DNA of 64,000 nt. Origin: Methylomonas methanica (GTDB taxonomy: Bacteria; Pseudomonadota; Gammaproteobacteria; Methylococcales; Methylomonadaceae). The position numbers and the translations under genes were made by a program. Positions 45,677-55,028 of this stretch are shown one piece after another (positions within the stretch are counted from its first letter, which is position 1; every line of letters starts with the position of its first letter). The notes beneath the pieces were generated by a model. It was not told where the DNA came from, ran no database searches, and saw only the letters and a program-made list of their open reading frames with translations. The DNA lies in NCBI GenBank assembly GCA_001644045.1, contig LUUF01000103.1, positions 43,205-107,204 of the forward strand, read 5' to 3'.

Positions 45677-46505
45677 TCTTCAGTTTCAGTAAATGTACGC
45701 GCCGATTGTCGGCCCGCAATACTTCGAAACAGAAATCCTCCAGCTCGACTTTTTCGCCTTTCTTCGGAAAATGCTCGAGCCGCTGCACGATCAATCCACC
45801 GAGAGTATCGTATTCGTCGTCTTCCAGCGTGGCGGAAAAATAGTCGTTGAATTCTTCGATCGGCGTCAGCGCGCTGACGATGAATTCTTTTTCGCTGCGC
45901 TGGGAAATAAATTCCTGCACTTCATCGTCGTCGTGTTCGTCTTCGATCTTGCCGACGATTTGCTCCAGTACGTCTTCGATCGTCACCAAACCGGCGGCAT
46001 TACCGTATTCGTCGACGACTATGGCCATGTGATTGCGCTCGGTACGAAACTCCTTTAGCAACACGTTTAAACGTTTGCTTTCCGGCACCACGTTGACCGG
46101 ACGCATCACATCTTCGACTTTCAGGGTTTTATCCCGCAAAGCATGAGCCAGCAAGTCCTTGGCAAGCAAAACGCCGACCACCTTACTGCGGTCTTCTTCG
46201 ATGACCGGAAAACGGGAATGGGCAAATTCGACGACTAAAGGAAAAATGGTTTCGAGTTCCGCGTCCCTGGGAACGACCACCATTTGCGAACGCGGAATCA
46301 TGATGTCTCTGACCCGCATCTCCGCCACATGCATCACGCCTTCCATCATGGCCAATGCGTCGGAGTCTAAAAGATGTTTTTCTTGCGATTCTCTCAATAT
46401 CTCCAGCAAGTCTTCCTGATCTTGCGGTTCCCCACTCAGAAAATGACCGATGCGCTCGATCAAGCTCTTATGGGGTTGACTACTCGGGGGGTTACCATCG
46501 CTCAT
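45669..46505 (-). CDS. corC: CBS-domain CorC/YbeX-type protein
   Basis: A 278-residue cytoplasmic protein with two CBS domains: VRDIMIPRSQMVVV to about residue 130, then VEDVMRPVNVVPE to about 190. A C-terminal CorC_HlyC (transporter-associated) domain follows. It lacks the DUF21 membrane domain, as in E. coli YbeX/CorC, which has been linked to magnesium/cobalt efflux and to ribosome metabolism. It overlaps the upstream ybeY gene by 4 bases, and the order miaB-ybeZ-ybeY-ybeX is conserved. Confidence 0.92.
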   Translation of the reverse strand: MSDGNPPSSQPHKSLIERIGHFLSGEPQDQEDLLEILRESQEKHLLDSDALAMMEGVMHVAEMRVRDIMIPRSQMVVVPRDAELETIFPLVVEFAHSRFPVIEEDRSKVVGVLLAKDLLAHALRDKTLKVEDVMRPVNVVPESKRLNVLLKEFRTERNHMAIVVDEYGNAAGLVTIEDVLEQIVGKIEDEHDDDEVQEFISQRSEKEFIVSALTPIEEFNDYFSATLEDDEYDTLGGLIVQRLEHFPKKGEKVELEDFCFEVLRADNRRVHLLKLKIK

Positions 46506-46966
46506 TGCTTTCCATCCTCCATATAAGGGTTTGCTATACCTAGTTTGCTCAAAATCTCAATCTCTAATGCTTCCATTTGTTCGGCATCCTGATCCTCTAT
46601 ATGGTCATACCCTAGCAAATGCAGTACGCCGTGTACAGTGATATGGGCCCAATGATGTTCGGGTAATTTGTTTTGCTGCGCTGCTTCCTGCGCAATCAGC
46701 GGCGCACAAATCACCAAGTCGCCCAGCAAGTCCATGTCCATGCCAGCCGGCGCTTCAAACGGAAAGCTCAAGATATTGGTGGGCCCGTTCTTGTGCCGAT
46801 ACTGCTGATTCAGCTCTGCGCTTTCCGCATCGTCGACCAGACGAATCACCAACTCGCAGTCCGCACCATCTTCAAAGATTGCTAACGCGGCGTCCACCCA
46901 TTGCTGAAACTGCTCGAGTTCGGGATGAGGCGCCGACGTAGCAATTTGCATATCGATATAATTCAT
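46502..46966 (-). CDS. ybeY: rRNA maturation endoribonuclease YbeY
   Basis: A 154-residue UPF0054 metalloenzyme. The zinc motif HGVLHLLGYDH (H-x3-H-x5-H) is complete, and NILSFPFEAP is the conserved strand before it. YbeY acts in 16S rRNA 3'-end maturation and 70S quality control. It follows ybeZ by 3 bases and overlaps corC by 4. Confidence 0.96.
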   Translation of the reverse strand: MNYIDMQIATSAPHPELEQFQQWVDAALAIFEDGADCELVIRLVDDAESAELNQQYRHKNGPTNILSFPFEAPAGMDMDLLGDLVICAPLIAQEAAQQNKLPEHHWAHITVHGVLHLLGYDHIEDQDAEQMEALEIEILSKLGIANPYMEDGKQ

Positions 46967-46969
46967 ACA

Positions 46970-47959
46970 CTAAGCTGAGGGCGTGTGCTCTTTTTCGTAG
47001 TGTTCGTAGGCGGCGACTATCCGCTGCACCAAAGGATGCCGGACCACATCGCGCACGCCGAAAAAGGTAAAACTGATACCTTCCACATCCTTCAACACCT
47101 TCAACACATGCTTCAAGCCGGACATTTTTTCGTTGGGCAAATCGATTTGCGTGACGTCGCCGGTAATCACTGCGGTGGAACCGAAACCGATCCGGGTCAG
47201 AAACATCTTGATCTGTTCGACCGTGGTATTTTGCGCTTCGTCCAGAATGATGAAGGAGTCGTTTAAGGTTCTGCCGCGCATAAAGGCTAACGGCGCCACT
47301 TCGATGACATTTTTTTCCAGTAATTTCTCGACGCGTTCAAAGCCTAACATGTCGTATAGCGCATCGTACAGCGGCCGCAAATAAGGATCGACTTTTTGCG
47401 CCATATCGCCCGGCAGGAAACCCAATTTCTCGCCCGCTTCCACTGCCGGCCGTACCAGGATAATCCGCCGCACGGTCTCGTTTTGCAGCGCGTCAACCGC
47501 GCAAGCCACCGCCAGATAGGTTTTGCCGGTGCCGGCGGGACCGACACCGAAGTTGATGTCGTGCGAAACGATTTTGCGCAGATAGTCCTGCTGATTGAAA
47601 CCGCGCCCTTTGATCACACCGCGTTTGGTTTTAATCGTCACCGGCTCCGATTTCACTGCCGGCGCTGCCTGTAGTAACTGGTCGATACTGGCATCCTGTA
47701 AACTCAAATGCACTTGCTCGGGGGTGATTTCCTCGCGCTCGGTCAGCTCGAACAATTTCTGCATCACCGCGCAAGCCGCTTTGACGGCAGTATCGACGCC
47801 CGTCACTTTGAAATGATTGCTGCGATTAGCGATCTCTACCTGCAAACGTTGCTCAATCTGGCGGATATGCGCATCCAACTGCCCGCAAAAATTGGACAAG
47901 CGTTGCGCATCGGCGGGTAACAGGGTGATTTCTTGCGAAAAATGGCTGGCGGTCAACAC
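46970..47959 (-). CDS. ybeZ: PhoH-like ATPase YbeZ
   Basis: A 329-residue PhoH-family protein. Walker A is GPAGTGKTYLAVACAVDAL and Walker B is FIILDEAQNTTVEQIKMFLTR; GRTLNDSF and the C-terminal GVRDVVRHPLVQRIV are conserved. It partners YbeY in RNA processing. The start is GTG and shares one base with the miaB stop codon (TAGTG). Confidence 0.94.
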   Translation of the reverse strand: MLTASHFSQEITLLPADAQRLSNFCGQLDAHIRQIEQRLQVEIANRSNHFKVTGVDTAVKAACAVMQKLFELTEREEITPEQVHLSLQDASIDQLLQAAPAVKSEPVTIKTKRGVIKGRGFNQQDYLRKIVSHDINFGVGPAGTGKTYLAVACAVDALQNETVRRIILVRPAVEAGEKLGFLPGDMAQKVDPYLRPLYDALYDMLGFERVEKLLEKNVIEVAPLAFMRGRTLNDSFIILDEAQNTTVEQIKMFLTRIGFGSTAVITGDVTQIDLPNEKMSGLKHVLKVLKDVEGISFTFFGVRDVVRHPLVQRIVAAYEHYEKEHTPSA

Positions 47960-49314
47960 TAGGCGGTTTGAGTAATTTTTTCGATGGACGATTCCACCAG
48001 GCGGCCCCGCAGCGAATTGGGCAAGGCTTCGGCAATGTACACATCGACAAATTGCCCGATCAAGCGCGGGTGCCCGGCAAAATTGACGGCACGGTTGTTT
48101 TCGGTACGGCCGGTGAGATGCAGCGGGTTTTTCTTGGAGATGCCTTCCACCAGCACGCTTTGCACGGTGCCAATCATCGCTTCGGAAATAGCCATGAACA
48201 TTTCGTTCAGTCGGTCTTTCAGGCGCTTCAGACGTTGTTCCTTAACCGCCATACTGACGTCGTCGGCAAAATTAGCCGCCGGCGTACCCGGCCGGGCGCT
48301 GAAGATGAAACTGTAGGACAGGTCGTATCCGACTTCCTCGATCAAATCCATCGTATCTTGAAAATCCTGCTCGGTTTCGCCGGGAAAACCGACGATAAAA
48401 TCCGAAGACAAACTAATGCCCGGCCGTACCGCCTTCATTTTGCGCATGATTTCCAGATAATCTTCGCGCATATGGCCGCGCTTCATCTCGGCCAAAATCC
48501 GATTGCTGCCACTTTGCACCGGCAAATGTAGATGATTGACCAGCTGCGGAATCTCCGCAAACGCTTCGATAATATCGTCGGTGAATTCCAAGGGATGCGA
48601 AGTGGTGAAGCGAATACGGTCTATACCATCGACGGCGGCAACGAAATGCAACAGCAGCGCAAAGCTGGCGACATCGCCGTCTTCCATCACGCCACGATAA
48701 GCATTGACGTTTTGACCGAGCAGATTGATCTCGCGCACGCCTTGCCTGGCTAGTGTCTCAATCTCTGCAATCACATCGTTGAGCGGCCGGCTGACTTCTT
48801 CACCCCGCGTGTACGGCACGACACAATAAGTACAATATTTACTGCAACCTTCCATTACCGATACGTAGGCCTTGGGACCTTCCGCACGCGGTTCGGGTAA
48901 ATTATCGAATTTTTCGATTTCGGGAAAAGAAATGTCGACGACGTGCTTGCCACCGCTACGCGCTTGGTTTAACAACTCAGGCAAGCGGTGCAAGGTTTGC
49001 GGGCCAAACACGATATCTACATAGGGCGCGCGTTTTTGCAGTGCGGCGCCTTCCTGGCTGGCCACGCAGCCACCGACGCCGATAATCACGCCAGGGCGTT
49101 TGTCCTTGATTTTTTTCCAGCGCCCAACCGCGGAAAACACCTTTTCCTGAGCTTTCTCGCGAATCGAACAAGTATTCAGCAGCAGCACATCGGCTTGTTC
49201 CGGAATATCGGTCAATTCCATACCGTGCGATACCATCAATACGTCCCGCATTTTATCGGAATCGTATTCGTTCATTTGACAACCGTTAGTCTGTATATAA
49301 AGTTTTTGCGCCAT
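47959..49314 (-). CDS. miaB: tRNA-2-methylthio-N6-dimethylallyladenosine synthase
   Basis: A 451-residue radical-SAM methylthiotransferase modifying A37 of tRNAs. The N-terminal UPF0004 domain has GCQMNEYDS and two further cluster cysteines ([19 protein letters not shown]). The radical-SAM triad is [11 protein letters not shown], and the C-terminal TRAM domain begins near 380. First gene of the miaB-ybeZ-ybeY-corC operon. Confidence 0.97.
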   Translation of the reverse strand: MAQKLYIQTNGCQMNEYDSDKMRDVLMVSHGMELTDIPEQADVLLLNTCSIREKAQEKVFSAVGRWKKIKDKRPGVIIGVGGCVASQEGAALQKRAPYVDIVFGPQTLHRLPELLNQARSGGKHVVDISFPEIEKFDNLPEPRAEGPKAYVSVMEGCSKYCTYCVVPYTRGEEVSRPLNDVIAEIETLARQGVREINLLGQNVNAYRGVMEDGDVASFALLLHFVAAVDGIDRIRFTTSHPLEFTDDIIEAFAEIPQLVNHLHLPVQSGSNRILAEMKRGHMREDYLEIMRKMKAVRPGISLSSDFIVGFPGETEQDFQDTMDLIEEVGYDLSYSFIFSARPGTPAANFADDVSMAVKEQRLKRLKDRLNEMFMAISEAMIGTVQSVLVEGISKKNPLHLTGRTENNRAVNFAGHPRLIGQFVDVYIAEALPNSLRGRLVESSIEKITQTA

Positions 49315-49347
49315 GCCTGATGAGATACCTCAACTACTCTCACTAAC

Positions 49348-49373
49348 AAAAAACCCCCATCTCGCGACGGGGG
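49348..49373 (-). terminator. Rho-independent terminator of the ODP-like operon
   Basis: On the minus strand CCCCC (49373-49369), a 10-base loop that can pair further, GGGGG (49358-49354) and T6 (49353-49348). It closes the two-gene unit before miaB. Confidence 0.85.
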
Positions 49374-49419
49374 CTCGTAATGGCTGGATTATAAACCCAA
49401 TTTTCGGCAAATGCTTGTT

Positions 49420-50148
49420 TTATACGGCAATCCCCACTTGTAAGGCCTCAAACCAATCCAGAAAACGCTTCACATCATCGCCTTTGAACATCCGGCCATG
49501 TTGCGGCGCCAAGATGTCGATATCCAGTTTCCTGACCCGATCGATCCAGGCCCGTTTTGCTTGATTGGACGGCATCCAGCGCTGATGGAAATACCGCATT
49601 TTCTCGATATGCATATCAAAGTTTTCCACAAAAACCGGCATACCGGGTGCTTCCAGCGCCGCGCCGACATCGCCTGACATCAGAATTTTGGCGTGCGGAT
49701 CGTAAACATGGAAATTGGCGGAGGCATGCAGGTAATGTGCGGGTATGATCTGTAATTCGATAGCGCCCAGATTGATCACGCCACCATGATCGGGTATCGG
49801 CACGTATTCGATGGTTTCGCAGCCGAAATGTCTTAAAAAACCTTCCCACAAAGCCGCGGCATGCAGCTTAGCATTGGGTAGCGCTTGATCCCATAAACCC
49901 AAGGACGAAATAATGTCCGGGTCTTGATGCGATGCGAACAAATCGGTTATTTCTTCGACCGGCGCGTGGTGCAAAACCGCAGCCAGCATCGGTGCGAATA
50001 GTTCTATGCCACCCGGATCGATCAATAAACAACGATTGGCGGTCCTCACCATATATTGGTTGGTGTCGATAATTTTCTCGGGCTTATGTACGTCGCGGCC
50101 CAACATTATCCATTGGTAGGCGCCCTCATAAATTTTGGTCATTCTCAT
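49420..50148 (-). CDS. Diiron metallo-beta-lactamase-fold protein (ODP/flavodiiron-like)
   Basis: A 242-residue protein of the flavodiiron-type metallo-beta-lactamase fold without a flavodoxin domain. Likely metal ligands are His74, Asp76 and Asp78 (SHQDPD, in place of HxExD), His141 or His138 (HYLHAS), Asp160 (SGDVG) and His217 (PQHGRM). The set fits a non-heme diiron site rather than a hydrolytic zinc site, which in stand-alone form matches ODP proteins that bind oxygen and signal to chemoreceptors. The start has AAGAGG upstream. It lies 39 bases after a small chemoreceptor-like gene on the same strand. Enzymatic role unproven; lactamase or glyoxalase function is unlikely. Confidence 0.78.
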   Translation of the reverse strand: MRMTKIYEGAYQWIMLGRDVHKPEKIIDTNQYMVRTANRCLLIDPGGIELFAPMLAAVLHHAPVEEITDLFASHQDPDIISSLGLWDQALPNAKLHAAALWEGFLRHFGCETIEYVPIPDHGGVINLGAIELQIIPAHYLHASANFHVYDPHAKILMSGDVGAALEAPGMPVFVENFDMHIEKMRYFHQRWMPSNQAKRAWIDRVRKLDIDILAPQHGRMFKGDDVKRFLDWFEALQVGIAV

Positions 50149-50187
50149 GCTAACTGTACCTCTTGGCCATACTGGGTTTGATGGGCG

Positions 50188-50802
50188 CTATTCGGCGACG
50201 TTAATAATCGTCAATGCACTCCGACACTTGTGTACTTTGTCGTTGATTATTTGCGCGGCATTGTCGACGCTCTCCGCTACGGCCTGCAAACTTTGCAGAT
50301 ACTCGCCGGCTTGCGAAGCCTCGATGCGGGAGTTGGCGGCAATCACCCGCGCGGCTCTGGCCGGATGCATCACATCCGCCAATTTAATCAATAATTCCGA
50401 AACCTGGAGAATAAACTCTCGATGACAAAGCTGAGTTCTGAGCCTGACTTCTTGCAACGAGGTCGTCAAGGAGTCTGCATATCGAGCGCCGGCAGCTAGC
50501 TGTTCGACCTTCTCGAAGCGCTTACAGGCTTCGGTCATGCGTTGTTCGTTGACCGTCAGGCGATAAAGGTGGAAAGCATATTCGTTGATGTTATTGACCA
50601 ATTCGATCGTATCCTTGGCCAATTCGTTAATGAAATCGGTGATCGGCTGGAAGCCCTTGGCCTTTTCTCCGGCTCGAAAGGCAATGGCTTTGGCATTGGC
50701 TGCCGCCAGGGAAATCTCCTTGGCCACTTCCATCACCGCGCTCAATTCGGCGGCGATGGAAGCCACGGCGACAAACTGGGACTTGGCTTGATTGACTTGC
50801 AT
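50188..50802 (-). CDS. Small soluble protein with two chemoreceptor-tip-like segments
   Basis: A 204-residue, almost entirely helical protein with no membrane helix. Residues 30-63 (ISLAAANAKAIAFRAGEKAK and on through GFQPITDFINELA) align by eye with the MCP signalling tip (ALNAAIEAARAGExGRGFxVVAxEV). A second segment at 154-187 (IAANSRIEASQAGEYLQSLQ...VAESVDN) does the same, and they are separated by ~90 helical residues. The CheA/CheW-binding residues are only partly kept. It precedes the ODP-like gene in an apparent two-gene operon. A cytosolic oxygen or redox signalling pair is inferred. The start is supported by GAGGG upstream of the ATG. Confidence 0.62.
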   Translation of the reverse strand: MQVNQAKSQFVAVASIAAELSAVMEVAKEISLAAANAKAIAFRAGEKAKGFQPITDFINELAKDTIELVNNINEYAFHLYRLTVNEQRMTEACKRFEKVEQLAAGARYADSLTTSLQEVRLRTQLCHREFILQVSELLIKLADVMHPARAARVIAANSRIEASQAGEYLQSLQAVAESVDNAAQIINDKVHKCRSALTIINVAE

Positions 50803-50902
50803 ACTAGAAGACCCTCGGAAGGACGATAAATTTATTTATAGCTTAGCCGACAAATAAATACCCGTGCTATTTGAGTTTCTAATAAATGCGCGTCAACCCC
50901 GG

Positions 50903-51595
50903 TTATTTAGGTCGATAATGGGTCGGATCGGCCACACCCAGGCTTTGAAAACCGGCCGCCCGCAATCGGCAGGCATCGCACACGCCGCAGGCTCGGCCTT
51001 TGATATCCGCCGAATAACAGGAAACGGTATCGGCATAATCGACGCCAAGCGCCAGACCTTGTTGAATAATTTCGGCTTTACTCAGTGCTATCAGCGGCGT
51101 GTGAATTTGAATTTTATGGCCTTCCACCCCGGCCTTGGTCCCCAGGTTGGCCATATCCTGAAAGGCTTTGATAAATTCCGGCCGACAATCGGGGTAGCCG
51201 GAATAATCGACGGCGTTCACTCCGATGAACACATCGTGCGCCTTCACCACTTCCGCCCAACCCAGAGCAAACGCCAAAAATATGGTATTTCTGGCCGGCA
51301 CATAAGTCACCGGAATGCCGGCTTGCGGCGAAGTCGGCACATCGATCCGGGCATCGGTTAACGCGGAACCGCCGATTGCGCTCAATCCGAGGTTGATGAT
51401 CTTATGATCGGCAACCTGGTAATGCTTGGCGATTCTCCTCGAAGCTTCCAATTCGGCATTGTGGCGCTGACCGTAATCGAAACTCAAGGCGTAGCAAGTA
51501 AAACCTTGTTGTTTGGCAAGCGCCAACACCGTAATGGAATCCAGGCCGCCGGACAACAAAATGATTGCCGGCCTGGAACTGCTGTTATTTTCCAC
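50903..51595 (-). CDS. queC: 7-cyano-7-deazaguanine synthase
   Basis: A 230-residue QueC forming preQ0 for queuosine. The PP-loop is SGGLDS at 15-20, and the C-terminal zinc site is [17 protein letters not shown] with four cysteines. The start is GTG, overlapping queE by 11 bases, which suggests translational coupling. End of the yebC-to-queC gene array. Confidence 0.96.
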   Translation of the reverse strand: MENNSSSRPAIILLSGGLDSITVLALAKQQGFTCYALSFDYGQRHNAELEASRRIAKHYQVADHKIINLGLSAIGGSALTDARIDVPTSPQAGIPVTYVPARNTIFLAFALGWAEVVKAHDVFIGVNAVDYSGYPDCRPEFIKAFQDMANLGTKAGVEGHKIQIHTPLIALSKAEIIQQGLALGVDYADTVSCYSADIKGRACGVCDACRLRAAGFQSLGVADPTHYRPK

Positions 51596-52229
51596 GCGCG
51601 TCGTTCCAAAGAAATTTATGTAGTTGAATTTGAAACCGAACCTGCAGCTGGTCGGTGAGTATGCGCTCGGCCAGTTCGGTGGGTGACATCACATCCATAA
51701 CCGGCGAGAACAGTACTTCGCAATGTTCGACTAAGCGGTATAGCTCAAGTTGCTGTTTGGCCCACTGATAATCGGCGGCGTCGGCAATCACGAATTTGAC
51801 TTGGTCGTGCAGGGTTAAATACTGGATATTGTCATACCGATTGCGCTCCAATTCGCCGGAACTCGGCGTTTTCAAATCCATGACCTTACTCACCCGGCTA
51901 TCGACCGCCGCCACATCCAGGGCACCGCTGGTTTCCAGCGACACCTGGTAACCGGCATCGAGTAGCCGAACCATCAAAGGGTTACAAGCGGGTTGAGCTA
52001 AAGGTTCACCGCCAGTTACCGTCACATAGCGGGTTTTGTAGCGACTAACTTGCAGGAGAATATCGTCGATGCCGAGTTTCTCGCCGCCAGTAAAGGCATA
52101 AGCGGTATCGCAATAGGAGCAGCGCAAGGGACAGCCGGTCAAGCGAATAAATACGGTAGGCAACCCCACCGTATTCGCCTCACCCTGCAGGGAATAGAAT
52201 ATTTCGGTAATACGTAGCGTTTGATCCAT
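51585..52229 (-). CDS. queE: 7-carboxy-7-deazaguanine synthase
   Basis: A 214-residue radical-SAM enzyme making CDG from CPH4. The N-terminal [20 protein letters not shown] and the cluster motif [10 protein letters not shown] (C-x3-C-x2-C) identify it; VTGGEP is the SAM-binding GGE. It follows cpoB by 12 bases and precedes queC, the classical pairing downstream of tol-pal. Confidence 0.96.
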   Translation of the reverse strand: MDQTLRITEIFYSLQGEANTVGLPTVFIRLTGCPLRCSYCDTAYAFTGGEKLGIDDILLQVSRYKTRYVTVTGGEPLAQPACNPLMVRLLDAGYQVSLETSGALDVAAVDSRVSKVMDLKTPSSGELERNRYDNIQYLTLHDQVKFVIADAADYQWAKQQLELYRLVEHCEVLFSPVMDVMSPTELAERILTDQLQVRFQIQLHKFLWNDARGK

Positions 52230-52241
52230 CCGAACGCCGGA

Positions 52242-53096
52242 TTATTGCGGCATTTGCGCCAGCTTTTTTTCCGCCAGATGCGCGGCAGTGGTGCCGGGAT
52301 AGCTGGTAGTCACTCGCGTCAGATAATCACGGGCTTTTGCGGTGTTTTGCAGATCGAATTCGATATAACCCAGTTTCAGCAAGGCATCAGGGACCTTCGA
52401 GCTATTGGGGTATTGGCTGACCACCTTATTGAACGCGGCGCGGGCCGCATCGAATTCGCGATTGATTTTATACGCTTCCGCCAACCAATACTGAGAATTG
52501 TCGGCAAACTCGCCGGCCGGAAAATCTTTCAGCAAATCCTGAAACATTTTGATGGCTTGGGCATTGTGGCCGTTACGCAAAGTGTCGTAAGCCGACTGAT
52601 ATCTTTCCTTTTCGTTGCCTTGTGCCGCCGCCGGCTTGTTGTCCGCTACGGGCGCAACCGGAGCTGGCGTCGCAGTTGCGACTGGCGCCGGAGTTGGTGC
52701 AACCGGGGCCGCTGGCGCGGAAGGTTGAGCAGCAGTAACCGCCGCTTGTCCAGTCGCAGCCGTATCGGCAGGAGCTGGCGCGGGCGATTGACTCTGCGGC
52801 GTTTGCCCGCCCGCAGTAAGAGCCTGCATCCGATCATCAAGATCGGAGTACATATTGCTTTGTTTTCTTTGCAAGTCGGCGATGGTCTGGGATTGCTCCT
52901 CGACCATGCCGCGCAATTGTTGCACTTCGGACTGTAACTGCTCCAATCTGCCCAATACCTCAAAAATAGCATTGTCGGTAGCGGCCGGCTGCGCGTAAGC
53001 ATTTGCGGCCGGATAACCGGCACCGCTAGGCGCAGCAGCGGCTTCGGCACTTAAGCCAAAACCGAGACTCAGTATCAGAAGCGCACGCTTACTCAT
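52242..53096 (-). CDS. cpoB: Tol-Pal associated cell division coordinator CpoB
   Basis: About 284 residues. A signal peptide (RALLILSLGFGLSAEAAAA) is followed by a trimerising coiled coil at ~38-95 (RLEQLQSEVQQLRGMVEEQ), a Pro/Ala-rich linker (~100-150) and three C-terminal TPRs (YQSAYDTLRNGHNAQAIKMF, then QYWLAEAYK). CpoB (YbgF) coordinates peptidoglycan synthesis with Tol-driven outer-membrane constriction. The ATG at 53096 overlaps the pal stop (ATGA); a start 36 bases further upstream would extend into pal and remove the signal peptide from the N terminus. Confidence 0.94.
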   Translation of the reverse strand: MSKRALLILSLGFGLSAEAAAAPSGAGYPAANAYAQPAATDNAIFEVLGRLEQLQSEVQQLRGMVEEQSQTIADLQRKQSNMYSDLDDRMQALTAGGQTPQSQSPAPAPADTAATGQAAVTAAQPSAPAAPVAPTPAPVATATPAPVAPVADNKPAAAQGNEKERYQSAYDTLRNGHNAQAIKMFQDLLKDFPAGEFADNSQYWLAEAYKINREFDAARAAFNKVVSQYPNSSKVPDALLKLGYIEFDLQNTAKARDYLTRVTTSYPGTTAAHLAEKKLAQMPQ

Positions 53097-53659
53097 TGAT
53101 AGCCAACTTCCACGCGGCGATTTTGTTGCCAAGCTGATTCATCATGGCCAGACACAACCGGTTTTTCTTCGCCGTAGCTGACCACTTCCAATTGGCTCGC
53201 GCTGACACCTTGCGAACGCATCATTCTCTCTACTGATTTAGAACGTTGCTCGCCCAGCGCGATGTTGTATTCGCTGGAACCGCGCTCGTCGGCATGACCG
53301 GACAAAATTACGTGTTGGTTGGGATGCGAGGCCAAATAGCGTGCATGCGCCGCCACGACAGGCACATAGTCTTGTTTGACTTGGCTGCTATCCAATTCAA
53401 AATAAATCACTTGTTTAGACAACGGGTTGTTAGGATCGCTAAATTCAGGACCCAGGTTTGCGCCGGAACCGGAGCCAAAGCTGCTGCCGTTACCTGAACC
53501 GAATTGGCTACCGGACATGGATCCATCGGCCAAACCGCTAGTTGACGCATCTGTACCTTGAGTAGAATCGGCCAAGCCTTCTTCTTCGGTTGAGCTACAG
53601 CCAGTTGTTATCAAAATCGCAGTCATGGCTAAAGCCAAATAGGTTTTGTTAAATCTCAT
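53093..53659 (-). CDS. pal: Peptidoglycan-associated lipoprotein Pal
   Basis: A 188-residue lipoprotein with lipobox ITTGC, a Gly/Ser-rich linker (GSQFGSGNGSSFGSGSGA) and the OmpA-like peptidoglycan-binding domain: ILSGHADERGSSEYNIALG, then RSKSVERMMRSQGV. It anchors the outer membrane and binds TolB. The ATG at 53659 has GGAGA upstream; a TTG one codon earlier is not needed. Confidence 0.96.
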   Translation of the reverse strand: MRFNKTYLALAMTAILITTGCSSTEEEGLADSTQGTDASTSGLADGSMSGSQFGSGNGSSFGSGSGANLGPEFSDPNNPLSKQVIYFELDSSQVKQDYVPVVAAHARYLASHPNQHVILSGHADERGSSEYNIALGEQRSKSVERMMRSQGVSASQLEVVSYGEEKPVVSGHDESAWQQNRRVEVGYQ

Positions 53660-53723
53660 CAATTTTCTCCAAATATTAAGTAAAACTCAGGTAGCGATAG
53701 TGTGAGGGCTATCGCGCTTGCAA

Positions 53724-55004
53724 TCAAGGTGCCCAGGCCGGTTCACGGACCTCGCCACTCTCGAATGCCAATTTCTGTTGCATCGCGCCATCGGTAGACA
53801 CCACCGATAAGGCCGACCGACCGCCGCGATTCGCGGCAAATAAAACCATGCTGCCATTAGGCGCAAAACTGGGTGATTCGTCAAGATTCCCCTCGGTCAG
53901 CACGTTCACGGTGCGCGAGGCCATATCCATGACCGCAATCTTATAACCACCGCCACTGCCGGTTACCATCGCCAGACTTCTGCCGTCGGCGGAAAAACGG
54001 CCTCTGGCATTATAGTCGCCCTGGAATGTCACGCGACTGGCCTTGCCGCCCGAGGCAGGCATCAGATAAAGCTGTGGCTTACCGCCTTGATCGGAAGTAA
54101 ACAGGATAGAGCTGCCGTCCGGCGACCAGGTCGGCTCGGTATCGATTGATAAACTGTTGGTCAAGCGCGTCAACGAGCGGCTACCCAAATTCAAAACGTA
54201 AATATCGGGGCTGCCGTCCTTAGAGAGCGTAACCGCCAGACGGCTACCGTCCGGTGAAAAAGCCGGCGCGCCGTTGATACCAGGATAAGAGGAAACGCTT
54301 TCCCGTTGTCCCGTCGCCAGCGTCTGCACCCAAATTTCCGAACGCTTGGTATGGAAGGATACATAGGCGATTTTACTACCGTCCGGCGACCAAGCCGGCG
54401 CCATGATCGGCTCCGGAGATTCGGCAATCGTACGCGGGTTATAGCCGTCGGCGTCGGCGACCTGCAGCATAAACTGCTTGCCGTTACCGCGGCGAACACT
54501 GGTCACATAAGCAATCCGGGTATTGAACGCACCTTTGCGGCCGGTCAATTTTTCGTAAATCAGATCGCTAATATGGTGCGCGGCGCGACGCAATTCGTTG
54601 GCGCCGGCAGTCAAGCGATAGCCCATCAACAACTGGCCGTTATGCACGTTGAACAGATGAAACTGGATATTGTAGCTGCCGCCATTGCCGACCACTTGAC
54701 CTATCGCCATATAGTCTTGGCCCAGTACCTGCCAATCCTTGAAATTAACTCGCTCCGGCTCGCTGGGCTTGGTCAGCATGTCGTCTTCCGACAAGGTTTT
54801 GAAGAACCCGCTGCCGCCTAGATCGGAGCTGATTACATCGGACAATTTGACATTGCCGATAGAGCCTTGTTGGGCGAACGGCACGATGGCGATGGGCACC
54901 GCCGTTTGCGAACCTTTGGTGATTTCTATCGTTAAACCGGCCGCATGAGCGACAGTAAGCAAGGACGCCAGCAAGCTGACAATTAAAACTCTTGGGATCA
55001 ACAT
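53724..55004 (-). CDS. tolB: Tol-Pal system beta-propeller protein TolB
   Basis: A 426-residue periplasmic protein. The signal peptide is [15 protein letters not shown]. An N-terminal alpha/beta domain (~25-160) is followed by a six-bladed propeller with repeated [14 protein letters not shown] / [14 protein letters not shown] / [14 protein letters not shown] motifs. It links TolA and Pal. In the tolQRAB-pal-cpoB operon, 24 bases after tolA. Confidence 0.97.
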   Translation of the reverse strand: MLIPRVLIVSLLASLLTVAHAAGLTIEITKGSQTAVPIAIVPFAQQGSIGNVKLSDVISSDLGGSGFFKTLSEDDMLTKPSEPERVNFKDWQVLGQDYMAIGQVVGNGGSYNIQFHLFNVHNGQLLMGYRLTAGANELRRAAHHISDLIYEKLTGRKGAFNTRIAYVTSVRRGNGKQFMLQVADADGYNPRTIAESPEPIMAPAWSPDGSKIAYVSFHTKRSEIWVQTLATGQRESVSSYPGINGAPAFSPDGSRLAVTLSKDGSPDIYVLNLGSRSLTRLTNSLSIDTEPTWSPDGSSILFTSDQGGKPQLYLMPASGGKASRVTFQGDYNARGRFSADGRSLAMVTGSGGGYKIAVMDMASRTVNVLTEGNLDESPSFAPNGSMVLFAANRGGRSALSVVSTDGAMQQKLAFESGEVREPAWAP

Positions 55005-55028
55005 TATTCTCTCGTTTCCGTTTACTAG

